Positions 34,627-44,308 are shown, counted from the stretch's first letter. The stretch is DNA of 64,000 nucleotides from Alphaproteobacteria bacterium (GCA_020632875.1 JACKET010000013.1:62001-126000); one strand, 5' to 3'. Notes: generated by a model from the letters alone, not told the origin. A program made the numbers and translations.

Positions 34627-37026
34627 ATGCTCTTCGCCGCCCTGCTCGCCGCACCCGCCTTCGCCACCGAGTGGCAGCAGCCGCCGAAAGAGGTGCTCGA
34701 CGTGCTCCACGCACCCGACCTCCCGTGGGTGTGGACGGCTCCGTCGGGCAAGCACCTGCTGCTGGCCGACTCGGTCGCCTACCCCCCGCTCGCCGAGTAC
34801 GCAGCGGGCTGGTACGAGCTCGCCGGGAGCCGCATCAAGCCCGGCACGGGCACCGATCACGGCCAGCACGGCGGCACGTCGCCGCGGATCGTGGTGGTCG
34901 AAGGGGGCGCCGAGACGCCCCTCGCGCTGCCCGCCGACGCCGAGGTGCACGACGTGATCTGGACCGTCGACGGCGAGCGTTTCGCGCTCACCGTCGAGCA
35001 CGGCGACCACCTCGGGCTGTGGGTGGGCGACGTGAGCGGCGCCGTGTCCGAGATCGCCGACCTCGCGCTGGTGCCGATGCTGGGCGACGCGGTGCAGTGG
35101 ATGCCCGACCAGAAGCGGCTCCTGGTGCTGGCGGTGCCCGCGGGCCGCGGCGCCGAGCCCGCCGCTCCGCCCATCCCGGCGGGCCCCGAGACGCTCGAGG
35201 GCTCGGGAGACAGCGCGCGCTCGACGTACGAGTCGCGCAACCTGCTCACCACGGCCCACGACGACGCGCTGTTCGCGTACTACGGCACCTCGCGCATCGA
35301 GATCGTCGAGCCCCGCAAGGGCAAGCGCACGCCGCTCGGCGAGCCCGCGCTGTACGCGAGCGTCGACCCGTCGCCCGACGGGAAGTACCTGCTGGTCGAG
35401 CGGATGGTGCCGCCGTGGTCGCACGCCGTGCCGTGGTGGCGGTTCGCCCACGAGGTCGAGGTGTGGGACAAGAAGGGCGAGCGCGTCGCGACGGTCGCGT
35501 CGCTCCCGCTGGCCGACGAGGTCCCCATCCACGGCGTGCCGGTCGGGCCGCGCAGCGTGTCCTGGCGCGCGACGGCGCCGCACACGCTGTACTGGATCGA
35601 GGCGCTCGACGGCGGCAATCCCGTGGCGGAGGTCCCCCACCGCGACCGCATCCTGCGGCTCGAAGCGCCATTCACCGGCGAGCCCGTCGAGGTCTGGAAG
35701 GCCCAGCACCGCATCGTCCGCTGGAACCTGTGGACCGCGGACGGCGACACGATGATGGTCACCGAGCGCGAGCGGATGAAGCGCTGGCAGTACACCTGGC
35801 TCCTCGATGCCGGCACCGGCAAGACGACGAAGTGGTACGACCTGAACGAGAACGACCGGTACGCATCGCCCGGCTCGCCGCTGCGCCGGCCGCTCGAGAA
35901 CGGCCGCTCGGTGCTGCGCCAGCGCGGCGACGCCGTGTACTTCAGCGGTATCGGTGCCACCGAGCAGGGCGACCGGCCCTTCCTCGACCTGCGCGACATG
36001 AAGTCCGCGAAGGTCGAGCGGCTGTTCCGCGCATCGCCCGACCGCTTCGAGTACTTCGTGGCGTTCGCGGGCGACGAGGGCCGGTTCGTGCTCCGCTCCG
36101 AGTCGGCCACCGAGGTGCCCAACTACTGGCTCGCGACCCTCGGCGATCCCGTGAAGGCCGAGGCTGGCGAGGCGACCCGCGCCTACACCCGCGAGCCGAT
36201 CACGCGCTTCGAAGACCCGACGCCCCAGCTCCGCCAGATCGAGAAGCGAATCGTGCACTACGAGCGGGAGGACGGCGTGCCGCTGTCGTTCCAGCTCTAC
36301 CTGCCGCCCGGCTACCAGGAGGGCCAGAAGCTCCCGACCGTCGTGTACGCGTACCCGCTCGAGTACTCCGACGCCGCGACGGCGGGCCAGGTCAGCGGCT
36401 CGACGCAGCGCTTCGACCGGCTGTGGGGCCCGTCGCACCTGTTCTTCGCGCTCCAGGGCTACGCGGTGCTCCACAACGCGGCGATGCCCATGGTCGGCGA
36501 CCCCGAGACCGTCTACGACACGTTCATCGAGCAGCTGGTGGACGACGCCGAGGCCGCGGTGGCCAAGGCCGTCGAGATCGGCGTGGCGGACCCCGAGCGC
36601 ATCGGCGTCATCGGGCACAGCCACGGCGGGCTGATGGTCGCGAACCTGCTCGCGCACACCGACCTCTTCAAGGCGGGCATCGCGCGCAGCGGCTCGTACA
36701 ACAAGACCACGCAGCCCTTCGGCTTCCAGTCCGAGCGCCGCAGCCTGTTCGAGGCGCGCGACGCGTACATCCAGGTGTCGCCGACGTTCTTCGCCGACAA
36801 GGTGAACGAGCCGGTGCTCGTGATCCACGGCGCCGCCGACTCGAATCCCGGCACCCTCACCTTCCAGTCCGAGGTGTTCTTCGAGGCGGTGCGCGGCTCC
36901 GGAGGCACGGCGCGGCTCGTGCTGCTGCCCTACGAAGACCACGGGTACCGCGCCCGCGAGAGCGTCGAGCACGTGCTGTGGGAGCAGCTGCAGTGGTTCG
37001 ACACCCACGTGAAGGGCGCGAAGTAG
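34627..37026 (+). CDS. Secreted S9 family (glutamyl-peptidase-like) serine peptidase
   Basis: 799 aa. Short Sec signal (MLFAALLAAPAFA), a propeller-like N-terminal two thirds (KYLLVERMVPPW, PHTLYWIEALDGGNP) and a C-terminal alpha/beta-hydrolase domain. The triad is Ser in GHSHGGLM, Asp in HGAADSNPGT and His in YEDHGY. GYQEGQKLPTVVYAYPLEY and the QVSGSTQRFDR region are typical of the S9D group that includes plant glutamyl endopeptidase. It most likely cleaves peptides in the periplasm. The ATG at 34627 starts the signal peptide. Confidence 0.9.
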   Translation: MLFAALLAAPAFATEWQQPPKEVLDVLHAPDLPWVWTAPSGKHLLLADSVAYPPLAEYAAGWYELAGSRIKPGTGTDHGQHGGTSPRIVVVEGGAETPLALPADAEVHDVIWTVDGERFALTVEHGDHLGLWVGDVSGAVSEIADLALVPMLGDAVQWMPDQKRLLVLAVPAGRGAEPAAPPIPAGPETLEGSGDSARSTYESRNLLTTAHDDALFAYYGTSRIEIVEPRKGKRTPLGEPALYASVDPSPDGKYLLVERMVPPWSHAVPWWRFAHEVEVWDKKGERVATVASLPLADEVPIHGVPVGPRSVSWRATAPHTLYWIEALDGGNPVAEVPHRDRILRLEAPFTGEPVEVWKAQHRIVRWNLWTADGDTMMVTERERMKRWQYTWLLDAGTGKTTKWYDLNENDRYASPGSPLRRPLENGRSVLRQRGDAVYFSGIGATEQGDRPFLDLRDMKSAKVERLFRASPDRFEYFVAFAGDEGRFVLRSESATEVPNYWLATLGDPVKAEAGEATRAYTREPITRFEDPTPQLRQIEKRIVHYEREDGVPLSFQLYLPPGYQEGQKLPTVVYAYPLEYSDAATAGQVSGSTQRFDRLWGPSHLFFALQGYAVLHNAAMPMVGDPETVYDTFIEQLVDDAEAAVAKAVEIGVADPERIGVIGHSHGGLMVANLLAHTDLFKAGIARSGSYNKTTQPFGFQSERRSLFEARDAYIQVSPTFFADKVNEPVLVIHGAADSNPGTLTFQSEVFFEAVRGSGGTARLVLLPYEDHGYRARESVEHVLWEQLQWFDTHVKGAK

Positions 37027-37029
37027 CGG

Positions 37030-38460
37030 TCAGGGGAACGGGACCCGCGCGAGGGCCGGGAGATCCGCGTCCTCGAGCGCGAACAGCGCCGGCGGAGACG
37101 GGTCCGGCACACAGCTCCCGCCCACGGCGCGCCACGCCGGGCCCGCGTGGGGCTCCGCCGCGCGGAGCACCCGCGACACGGACGGGTGGCCGTCGAAGTC
37201 GCACTCCCCGCGCGCCTGGAGGTCCGACACGAGGGCTTCGTCGTCGTCCACGAGCGGCACCGTGCACGCATCGTCCGCGAACCAGTCCATTGCGGCGAGC
37301 TCGAGGGCGTCTGGCACGCACCAGGCGTCGCCGGAGACGGAGTCGACCGCGAGCTCGCACCGCTCGCCGCGGTACTCGAGCCCGCTCGCCGTGGGCGCGA
37401 TCCGGGCGTCCCGCGCGGTGAGCGTCCACTCCTGCCGCAGGTCGGCACCCACCCTCCGGTCGATGGCGATCGGGAAGACCGCGGCGTTCACGCGGTCGCG
37501 GATCGGGTGGTACGCGAGCCCCGTGCTCTGCTGCGCCGGCTCGCATCGGTCGCCCACGAGGGTCCACACCGGCGCGTCGGCCGGCAGAGCCGCGTCGAAG
37601 GTCCACAGCCGGAGGACGCGCGATTCCGGGAGCCCGCCGCCGAGGTCCTCGCGGGCGAACCGCGCGGGCCCGCAGCCCCCCGTCGACTCCCCGAGACGCA
37701 CCGTGCAGCCCGCGTCCCCGAACAGGGCGCCCACTCCGACGGGCGTGGTGGGGAGGCAGCGCATCCCCGCGTCCTCCGTGAGCCACGGGCTGCACCACTC
37801 GCCCTCCCGCGTGGCGGCGTTCAGCACGGCGCGCGAGCCGTCCTCGCCCCACACGACCTGCGCGAACGCGTCCCCGTCGACACTGGCGACCGCGGGGGTG
37901 CCCTCGACGAAGATCGCCGGCGCGATCGGTCCCGTGGCCGTCCAGACCGGCCCGATCCCCCACGTATAGGGGCCCGCTTCGCACTCGCCGTCGACCAGGG
38001 TGTACGGGCTGGCGTCCGGGTCGACGGAGGTCGGGGCCTCCGCCTGGTACACCTCGACGTGGCCCTCGCACGGCGTGCCCTTCCAGCCCGAGTCGAAGGG
38101 CGCGATGTCGCACTGCGGGTAGGCGATCTTCAGGATGGGCGGCCCCTCGCACGAGGAATCCGCGAACGCCGCGCCCAGCGCGGTCCCCGACGGCAGGCAG
38201 TGCCACGTGCTCGGCCCCGAGGGCACGAACCGGCAGTGCACGCCGAGCTCGGTGTCGAAGAAGCCCTGCTGGACGACGAGTCCCGCCTCGTCCTCCCAGG
38301 CGACCGCTTCGAGCCGGGTGCCGGAGCGCGTGTACGCATCGAGCTCGACCAGCGGCGGCAGCGGTACGGAGGGCGGATCGACGAACACGGGCTCGACCGG
38401 TGCGACGGTTTCGGACTGGCAGGCGACGAGGGCGAAGAGCAGGGACAAGGCGACCTCCAC
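37030..38460 (-). CDS. Cys-rich lipoprotein of unknown function
   Basis: 476 aa from a GTG at 38460, which starts VEVALSLLFALVAC, a good lipoprotein signal. Earlier starts exist (to 38547) but would place a hydrophilic segment before the signal. The mature protein has many spaced Cys (HCRFVPSGPSTWHCLPSG, WCSPWLTEDAGMRCLPTT, DAWCVPDALELAAMDWFADDACTVP) that repeat a pattern of C-x(n)-C-(L/V)-P and D-x-x-C-(T/E). This looks like three or four tandem modules, each with likely disulfides. No family recognised. Confidence 0.6.
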   Translation of the reverse strand: MEVALSLLFALVACQSETVAPVEPVFVDPPSVPLPPLVELDAYTRSGTRLEAVAWEDEAGLVVQQGFFDTELGVHCRFVPSGPSTWHCLPSGTALGAAFADSSCEGPPILKIAYPQCDIAPFDSGWKGTPCEGHVEVYQAEAPTSVDPDASPYTLVDGECEAGPYTWGIGPVWTATGPIAPAIFVEGTPAVASVDGDAFAQVVWGEDGSRAVLNAATREGEWCSPWLTEDAGMRCLPTTPVGVGALFGDAGCTVRLGESTGGCGPARFAREDLGGGLPESRVLRLWTFDAALPADAPVWTLVGDRCEPAQQSTGLAYHPIRDRVNAAVFPIAIDRRVGADLRQEWTLTARDARIAPTASGLEYRGERCELAVDSVSGDAWCVPDALELAAMDWFADDACTVPLVDDDEALVSDLQARGECDFDGHPSVSRVLRAAEPHAGPAWRAVGGSCVPDPSPPALFALEDADLPALARVPFP

Positions 38461-38582
38461 CCACGATTCCCGCAGCTCGCCCCGAGCTTCACGCCACGGG
38501 CGAACGCAGTCCATCGGGATCCGCGGAGAGTCCTTCGATGCCGACAACGATCGTATGCTCGCCGGCCGAGCAAGGAGACGCC

Positions 38583-39992
38583 GTGTCCGACCATCCCCTG
38601 ATCCCGCCCATCGGCACCGTGCCCCAGGCCGCGCGGATGTTCCGCCTCAACTGGGTCGCGAATCTCGAGCGCACGCCCGCGGGCGACGCGCCCGTCCAGC
38701 CCTGTGCCTGGGTCGCGCGCCAGGGCCCGTCCGTGCGTCTCGTCGACATCCGTACGGCCGAGGAGGTCGTCGGGCCGCTCGGCTACATCCCCGGGTCCGA
38801 CTGGGTGCCCGACGCCGATGCCGACGATCTCGCCGCGCGCCTCGACCCCGAAGGCGCCGTGGTGCTCGTCAGCCGCGGCGGCTCGCGGGCCGAAGCGCTC
38901 GCCCTGGCCCTCGAAGCACGGGGGGTACGCATCGCAGCGGCCCTGCGCGGCGGGATGCTCGCGTGGTCCGACCTCGGATACCTCACGAGCCGCGATCCGG
39001 CCGTGCTGGAGCGGGCGGGCGCGCTCCACGCCCTCCCCGCGCCGGTCGCTTCGGCCGGGAAGCACCTCACCCTCGAAGAGATCCAGGCGCACGTGGGCGA
39101 GCCCACGTCGGTGAGGTGGATCAAGCTCGCCGCGGTGCTGCTGCACGCGCGCTGTGCGTGTGTCGACGGGCGCGACGACACCGGTGTCATCGGCACGCCC
39201 GGGGGCGACGCCGGCGAGCTCGTCCTGGCGCTCGACGCGCTCGAGCACCACATCGGGCGGTCGCTCGGCGATGCCGAGGTCGGCGAGCTGGTCGCGCGGT
39301 GCGCCAGCGCGTTCGGCTCGATGTACCTCCACTCCGACGTGTCGGCCGCGAACAGCTTCATCCTGTCGATGCGCGCCGATCCGCGCCTGACGAAGGCCAT
39401 CGGATCGGTCTACGAGCCGCTCGAGTGGCGCCAGTGGCTCATGAGCCCGCCCGCCGAGGTGCAGGACATCATCCTCGAGCACCTGCTGGCCGACGGGAAC
39501 CTCGGCTGCGGCCACCTGAAGCTGATGATGCGGCATCCGGAGGAGTACGACGTGCGCCCGGGCCTCCCCCAGCAGGTCGTCCGCGCGTGGATGCGGCACC
39601 GCTGGCGCGACGCGCCGCAGCTCGAGCTCGTCGTGCTGCCCGGCGGTCACCAGGAGGGTGCCGTCGTGAACATCGTGGTCGACGGCGATCTGCACGGGTG
39701 GACGCCGCTCCCGCTCGTCTCCCCTTCGTGCGCCGGCACGCAGATGTTCGTGAACCACCCGCAGGTGGCGGACTTCCTGCGCCGCGAGCTCGCGTCGTTC
39801 CTGTGTGCGCAGACCGACCTCGTGCCCGTGCAGCCCTCCGACACCGACGCGCTGACCCGGCGCATGGTCGAGCTCGGTGGGCGGCAGGCGGGCGCGACGC
39901 TCGGCCACCTCGCCGCGGGCCTGCCGATCTACGAGGCCCGGTTCCACGGGGCGGGCGTGTCGATCCGCGCGCTCGGCCACGTCGGGGGCTGA
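38583..39992 (+). CDS. Inactive rhodanese fused to CxDxR/GCGH domain (carbonic-anhydrase-like?)
   Basis: 469 aa from a GTG with AAGGAG 6 nt upstream. Residues about 50-135 form a rhodanese-like domain (VRLVDIRTAEEV, LRGGMLAW) whose catalytic Cys is Ser97 (VLVSRGGSRAE), so it is not a sulfurtransferase. The larger C-terminal domain (about 165-405) contains Cys193-x-Asp195-x-Arg197 followed by VIGTPGGDAGE, then GNLGCGHLK with Cys309 and His311, and GGHQEGAVVNI. A CxDxR motif with a later Cys/His pair is how beta-type carbonic anhydrases bind zinc. This is inference; no exact family is assigned. There is no signal peptide. Confidence 0.55.
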   Translation: MSDHPLIPPIGTVPQAARMFRLNWVANLERTPAGDAPVQPCAWVARQGPSVRLVDIRTAEEVVGPLGYIPGSDWVPDADADDLAARLDPEGAVVLVSRGGSRAEALALALEARGVRIAAALRGGMLAWSDLGYLTSRDPAVLERAGALHALPAPVASAGKHLTLEEIQAHVGEPTSVRWIKLAAVLLHARCACVDGRDDTGVIGTPGGDAGELVLALDALEHHIGRSLGDAEVGELVARCASAFGSMYLHSDVSAANSFILSMRADPRLTKAIGSVYEPLEWRQWLMSPPAEVQDIILEHLLADGNLGCGHLKLMMRHPEEYDVRPGLPQQVVRAWMRHRWRDAPQLELVVLPGGHQEGAVVNIVVDGDLHGWTPLPLVSPSCAGTQMFVNHPQVADFLRRELASFLCAQTDLVPVQPSDTDALTRRMVELGGRQAGATLGHLAAGLPIYEARFHGAGVSIRALGHVGG

Positions 39993-40050
39993 CGCCGCGG
40001 GTGTTGGCTCCGGGCGCGTCGCCGGATACCGGACCCGTGGGGGGCGACCG

Positions 40051-40698
40051 ATGGACACACGGCGACTCGACCGGAACAACTTCGAGCTCCGCCCGCGCGT
40101 GCGGAGCCGCCTCGAAGAGGCCCGCGAGGCGCTCGGCGAGCTGGCCCGCGAGCAGCACGAGTACCTCTCGGCGCCCGAAGTGCCCGACGAGCCGCTGTCC
40201 TTCTCGAAGCCCAAAGAGCGCGAGCACCGCGACATCTTCGCGCTCGAGCCGCTGAACGAGGCGTTCGCCGAGCTCGAAGCCGCCCTCCGCGCGCACCTCG
40301 ACGACGAGGAGACCAACGTCTACCCCGCCCTGCGCGGGTTCCTCCGGGTGGGCGGCAGCGTCGACCCCCTGCTCGACGCGCAGCGCCGGGCCCACGTCGA
40401 TCTGCTGCACGTCGCCTCGTCGGTGCGGCGCGAGATCGCCGCGATCCCGCCGATGCGCAAGCCGATGGGCGCGCTGCTCCAGCACCTCGAGAAGCAGATC
40501 CAGTACGAAGAGACCCGCATCTTCCCCGAGCTCATGGGCGAGGCCGTCGAAGACGAGACGCCCATCCCGAACCGCTACCGCACCTCGACCGACGTGGCGC
40601 GCACGCTGCGCCGCGCCCGGCCGCAGGAGCCCGAGCCCGAGCCCGACACGAGCGGGTTCTTCTCCGGCCTGTTCAAGAAGTGGGTCAAGAACCGCTGA
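40051..40698 (+). CDS. Hemerythrin-like HHE-domain protein
   Basis: 215 aa. A helical bundle with spaced ligands: LRAHLDDEETNVYPALRGFL, QRRAHVDLLHVAS and LLQHLEKQIQYEETRIFPEL. This is the H...HxxxE pattern of hemerythrin-like HHE proteins, which bind a di-iron centre and handle oxygen, nitric oxide or iron stress. A long N-terminal charged coil precedes it, and the C-terminus is Glu/Pro-rich then GFFSGLFKKWVKNR, an amphipathic end. No signal peptide. Its 3' end overlaps the convergent S41 gene by 14 nt. Confidence 0.75.
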   Translation: MDTRRLDRNNFELRPRVRSRLEEAREALGELAREQHEYLSAPEVPDEPLSFSKPKEREHRDIFALEPLNEAFAELEAALRAHLDDEETNVYPALRGFLRVGGSVDPLLDAQRRAHVDLLHVASSVRREIAAIPPMRKPMGALLQHLEKQIQYEETRIFPELMGEAVEDETPIPNRYRTSTDVARTLRRARPQEPEPEPDTSGFFSGLFKKWVKNR

Positions 40699-41713
40699 GC
40701 AGCGCGAGCGCCGCGTCCAGCATGCGGTCCGTCCCGGCCTCGAGCGCCGCCGCGTCCAGCGGGACCTCGACGTCGGGCGGAACCCCGCGCGCCTCGTAGA
40801 TCTCGCCATCCGCGGCCCGCAGCTGCTCGCCCGAGTACGTCGCGTGCCAACCGTTCGGCAGCCGCAGGTCGAAGAGATCCGACAGGTGCCCGCTCGTCCG
40901 CTCGCCGAGCACCGTCACACCGGGCCGCTCGCGCATCGCGAGGACGAACGACTCCCCCGCGCTGAACGTGCCGCCGGACGTGAGCAGCACGACGGGACCC
41001 GCGAACGCGTCGGACGACGCCTCGACGAAGACGTCCGTCCACGGCCCGAAGTCGTCGTGCGCCGGGCCCGCGCGCTCGCGCTCGGACCACGCCAGCGTGC
41101 GGGGGCCCTCGAACCGGCTCGCGATGCCCAGCGACACGGGATCCCAGCCGCCGTCGTTGGCCCGCACGTCGACCACGAGCCCCGACACGCCGTCGAGATC
41201 CGCGAATACCTCGTCCAGCACGGCGTGGGCGCGGCGCACGTCCGGCGCCTCGCCGCCCGTGAGCGACAGGCCGTCCATGCCGGTGATGACGAGGTACCCC
41301 ACGTCGTCGAGCCGCCCCCACGCCATGCGGCCGTTCGCCCCGCTGTGCTCGGCGTAGCGGTCGGGCACCTCGTCGAGCAGGTCCTCGTGCGGGTACGCGC
41401 TGACCCAGGCATCCTCGTCGTGCCCGCCGCCGCGCAGCTGGATGTGTCCGTCGTCGAGGTTCTCCGCGAGGCCGAGCAACGCCGCGAACAGCGCGTCACG
41501 ATCCTCACCGAGCCCATCGCAGCCCTCGCGGCCCAGCGCCTCCCAGTCGCCGTCGGGCAATCGCTCCGCGAACACGGCGTACTCGGCATCCAGCGTCGCC
41601 CAGAACGTGTCGTACACGCGCTCGGCGCGGGTGCCCCCGCCACAGGGGCCGTCCAGCACGGGCCCTCCGCAGCCCGCGAGGACCAATGGCCACAGCGTCA
41701 CGCGTCGGGCCAT
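40685..41713 (-). CDS. S41 family peptidase, lipoprotein
   Basis: 342 aa. Lipoprotein signal with Cys15 in LVLAGC. The S41 (tail-specific/tricorn core) domain has the family's DDGH (His90) and the nucleophile segment LLTSGGTFSAGESF with Ser251 and Glu254, and VVDVRANDGGW. No PDZ domain is apparent. It would act at the outer membrane or periplasm on C-terminal or unfolded segments. It overlaps the kinase-FGE gene by 16 nt at its start, so the two are co-transcribed, and it is convergent with the hemerythrin-like gene. Confidence 0.85.
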   Translation of the reverse strand: MARRVTLWPLVLAGCGGPVLDGPCGGGTRAERVYDTFWATLDAEYAVFAERLPDGDWEALGREGCDGLGEDRDALFAALLGLAENLDDGHIQLRGGGHDEDAWVSAYPHEDLLDEVPDRYAEHSGANGRMAWGRLDDVGYLVITGMDGLSLTGGEAPDVRRAHAVLDEVFADLDGVSGLVVDVRANDGGWDPVSLGIASRFEGPRTLAWSERERAGPAHDDFGPWTDVFVEASSDAFAGPVVLLTSGGTFSAGESFVLAMRERPGVTVLGERTSGHLSDLFDLRLPNGWHATYSGEQLRAADGEIYEARGVPPDVEVPLDAAALEAGTDRMLDAALALLSGS

Positions 41714-44292
41714 CGCCACACACCGCGGAACCCGAGCGACGGGTCCCGCCCCGCCGGGCCGAGACGGAACCGCGCGACGACGCTCCTCGCCGGGATGTCC
41801 CAGGCACCGCCACGAGTCGCCCGCAGCGAATCCGGGCCCGGCGCCTCCGGTACGACCACGCGCTCGTTCGCCAGCCTGGGGGGCGGGTCGAACGCGTTCA
41901 GACACCAGTCCTGCACGTTGCCACCGAGCCCGCGCACTCCATACGGGCTGCAATCGACGGGGTAGCGGTCGACCTCGACCGGCCCGAAGTCCCCGTGTGG
42001 GCGCCCCCGCGCGCTGCTCAGCGCACGGGCCCAGGAGGGGTCGGCGGCGTCGCCCCACGGGTACCAGCGTCCGTCCACGCCCCGCGCCGCCTTCTCCCAC
42101 TCGAGCTCGATGGGAAGCCGCAGCGCACGACCCGTCCGCTCCGACGCCCACGCGAGGTAGGCCACCGCCCCGTTCCAGTCCACGAGGATCGCGGGGAAGT
42201 CGGGTCGCCAGACGTCGCCGTCGTGGTCGACGCCGAGCGAGAACCGGCCGCCGTCGAACGCCACCACCAACGCGCCCGGCTCACCGTCCGCACCGCCGCG
42301 CTCCCGCGGGGCGAGCCGGAACGCATCCTCCTCCCGACCCGACGTCACCAGATCGTCCAGGAACCGCAGGTAGTGGGCATTGGTGACCGGGTACCGGTCG
42401 ATCACGAAGCCGTCGCACCACGCGCGGCCCATCGGCACCGAGGGATCGCCCGGGCTCCCTCCGTAGCGGAACCAGCCCGGTGGGACGTAGACATCGGAGT
42501 CGGTGAGCGTTCCGAGCGGCGGGAGCGGAACGGCCCGCGGAGCCCGCTCGCGTGGCGGGACACCGTCCCAGTGGCCCTGTCGGACGACCTCGACGGGATA
42601 GCGGACCTCGTCGCACGCCGGATGCCGCAGCACGCAGACGTAGCTGCCCATCGGAAGCGTCACCGCGTCGAGCGGCGTGACGCCCAGCGAGCGCTCGAAG
42701 ACCTCGACCAGGCGGCGGTTCTGCTCGACGTACCGGTAGAGCAGCACCTCGGCGCCAGGAGGGTCGGTGTGGAGGGTCAGCGCGCCCTCTCCGCCCAGCC
42801 ACGTGTCCACCTCACGCCGCAGGGGATGGAGCGGAGGCAACGCGGCGGCATGGGTCTCGAGGAGCGTGCGTGCCTCGGCCGCGCCGCGGCGGTCCCGAAC
42901 GCGCTCGGCCTCGGCGTGCCGGGCCCAGTAGCGCTGGGCGAGTCGCGCGTGTGCCTCGGTGAGGTCGGGTGCGAAGGCGAACGCGGACTTCAGCGTCTCG
43001 TCGACCTCGATGTCCTTGAGGCGGGCCGCGATCTCGGCGTGGTCGGCCTCCGCGGCCTTCTCCCAGCCCCCGGCCTTGCGCTCCTCGGGCTCCCAGCCCG
43101 CCACCCCCGCGAGCAGGGCCTCGGACTCGGCGCGCAGCGCGACGGCCTGCGCTTCCAGCAGGGCGCTGTCGGACTCGGCGGCCCGGGCGCGCTCGACCCG
43201 CGCGAGGGCCTCCTCGCGGCGCCTGCTCCCGTCGAGCCACTGCTGGACGGCCTCCGCGAGCGCAGCTGCGCTGGGGAACCGGCCCTCGGGCTCGCGCGAC
43301 ATGGCCCGCTCGCAGGCGACGACGAGCTCTGCCGGCAGGGGCAGACGCGCGTGGACCCGCGACACCGGCACCGGCGGGCCCATGCGGACGGCCTGCAGCA
43401 CCTCGCGGGCGCTGCCGGTGTACGGCGAATGCCCGGTGAGGATCTGGTACAGGATGCTGCCCAGGGCGTACACGTCGGAGCGGGCGTCGATGCGCTCGAT
43501 CTCGCCCCACGCCTGCTCGGGGGGCATGAACGCGGGGGTCCCGGCGACCTGACCCGCCTGCGTGGCGTGATCGGCGCTCCGAGCGCTCTGCACCACCTCG
43601 ACGTCGGACCCCACGTCGTCGGAGCGGCCGAGGATCTTCGCGACGCCCCAGTCGAGGACGTAGACCTCGCCGTGGCGCCCCACCATGACGTTCTGGGGCT
43701 TCAGGTCGCGGTGCACGACGCCGTGCTCGTGGGCGAACGCGACGGCCTGACAGACCGCGTGGAACGCCGTGATCACACGGTGCAGGCCCCAGCCGGTCTC
43801 CGACACCTCCCACCGCTCGCCCGACGCGGCGTGCACCTCGCGGACGACCTTCGAGAGCGTGCGCCCGCGCACCTCCTGCATGGTGAACCACACGCGCCCG
43901 TCGTCGAGACGCCCGAGGTCGTGCACCGGCACGATGCCGGGGTGCTGGAGCTGCGCGGTCGCACGGGCCTCTTCGACGAACCGCGACACCACCTCCGCAT
44001 GGCGCAGGAACGAGGCGTGGACGATCTTCATGGCCAGCGTGCGGTTCAGGACGCGGTCGCGCACGCGACGGACCTCGGCCATCCCGCCCTTGCCGAGCGG
44101 ACCGAGGTCTTCGTAGCGCTGTTCGCCCGCGAGATCCGGAGGGGCGATCGCGAGATCGGACCCGGAGCCCTCGCCCATCCCGATGGTCGGTGCCGTCGAG
44201 GCCGATGCGCCGCTCCAGAGCGCGTCGAGCTCGGCCGCGACGCTCGCCGACAGCGCGTGGCGCCGCACCAGGGCTTCGAGATCGGGGTCCAT
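41698..44292 (-). CDS. Ser/Thr protein kinase fused to PEGA and FGE-like domains
   Basis: 864 aa. The kinase domain (about 58-360) has GKGGMAEV, Lys89, HRDLKPQN (194-201), DWG (214-216, instead of DFG) and PPEQ. A coiled-coil region follows, then a PEGA-like domain (LTLHTDPPGAEVLLY) and a C-terminal formylglycine-generating-enzyme-like domain (LPIELEWEKAARGVDGRWYPWG, GNVQDWC, ATRGGAWDIPAR, GFRGVW). The end reads GFRGVW where active FGE has GFRC, so it is probably not a sulfatase-activating enzyme but a fold reused for binding. No TM segment. AGAGG precedes the ATG; a TAGGAT box is at 44309-44314. Confidence 0.9.
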   Translation of the reverse strand: MDPDLEALVRRHALSASVAAELDALWSGASASTAPTIGMGEGSGSDLAIAPPDLAGEQRYEDLGPLGKGGMAEVRRVRDRVLNRTLAMKIVHASFLRHAEVVSRFVEEARATAQLQHPGIVPVHDLGRLDDGRVWFTMQEVRGRTLSKVVREVHAASGERWEVSETGWGLHRVITAFHAVCQAVAFAHEHGVVHRDLKPQNVMVGRHGEVYVLDWGVAKILGRSDDVGSDVEVVQSARSADHATQAGQVAGTPAFMPPEQAWGEIERIDARSDVYALGSILYQILTGHSPYTGSAREVLQAVRMGPPVPVSRVHARLPLPAELVVACERAMSREPEGRFPSAAALAEAVQQWLDGSRRREEALARVERARAAESDSALLEAQAVALRAESEALLAGVAGWEPEERKAGGWEKAAEADHAEIAARLKDIEVDETLKSAFAFAPDLTEAHARLAQRYWARHAEAERVRDRRGAAEARTLLETHAAALPPLHPLRREVDTWLGGEGALTLHTDPPGAEVLLYRYVEQNRRLVEVFERSLGVTPLDAVTLPMGSYVCVLRHPACDEVRYPVEVVRQGHWDGVPPRERAPRAVPLPPLGTLTDSDVYVPPGWFRYGGSPGDPSVPMGRAWCDGFVIDRYPVTNAHYLRFLDDLVTSGREEDAFRLAPRERGGADGEPGALVVAFDGGRFSLGVDHDGDVWRPDFPAILVDWNGAVAYLAWASERTGRALRLPIELEWEKAARGVDGRWYPWGDAADPSWARALSSARGRPHGDFGPVEVDRYPVDCSPYGVRGLGGNVQDWCLNAFDPPPRLANERVVVPEAPGPDSLRATRGGAWDIPARSVVARFRLGPAGRDPSLGFRGVWRWPDA

Positions 44293-44308
44293 GGATCCTC
44301 TCGCGGCA

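Noticed and set aside
32800..37008. Very long minus-strand open frame of about 1400 codons
   Set aside because: Only the part 32800-34524 is the hybrid kinase. The rest is opposite the S9 peptidase gene, whose triad and signal peptide are clear, and has Arg/His-rich shadow composition typical of GC-rich antisense frames.
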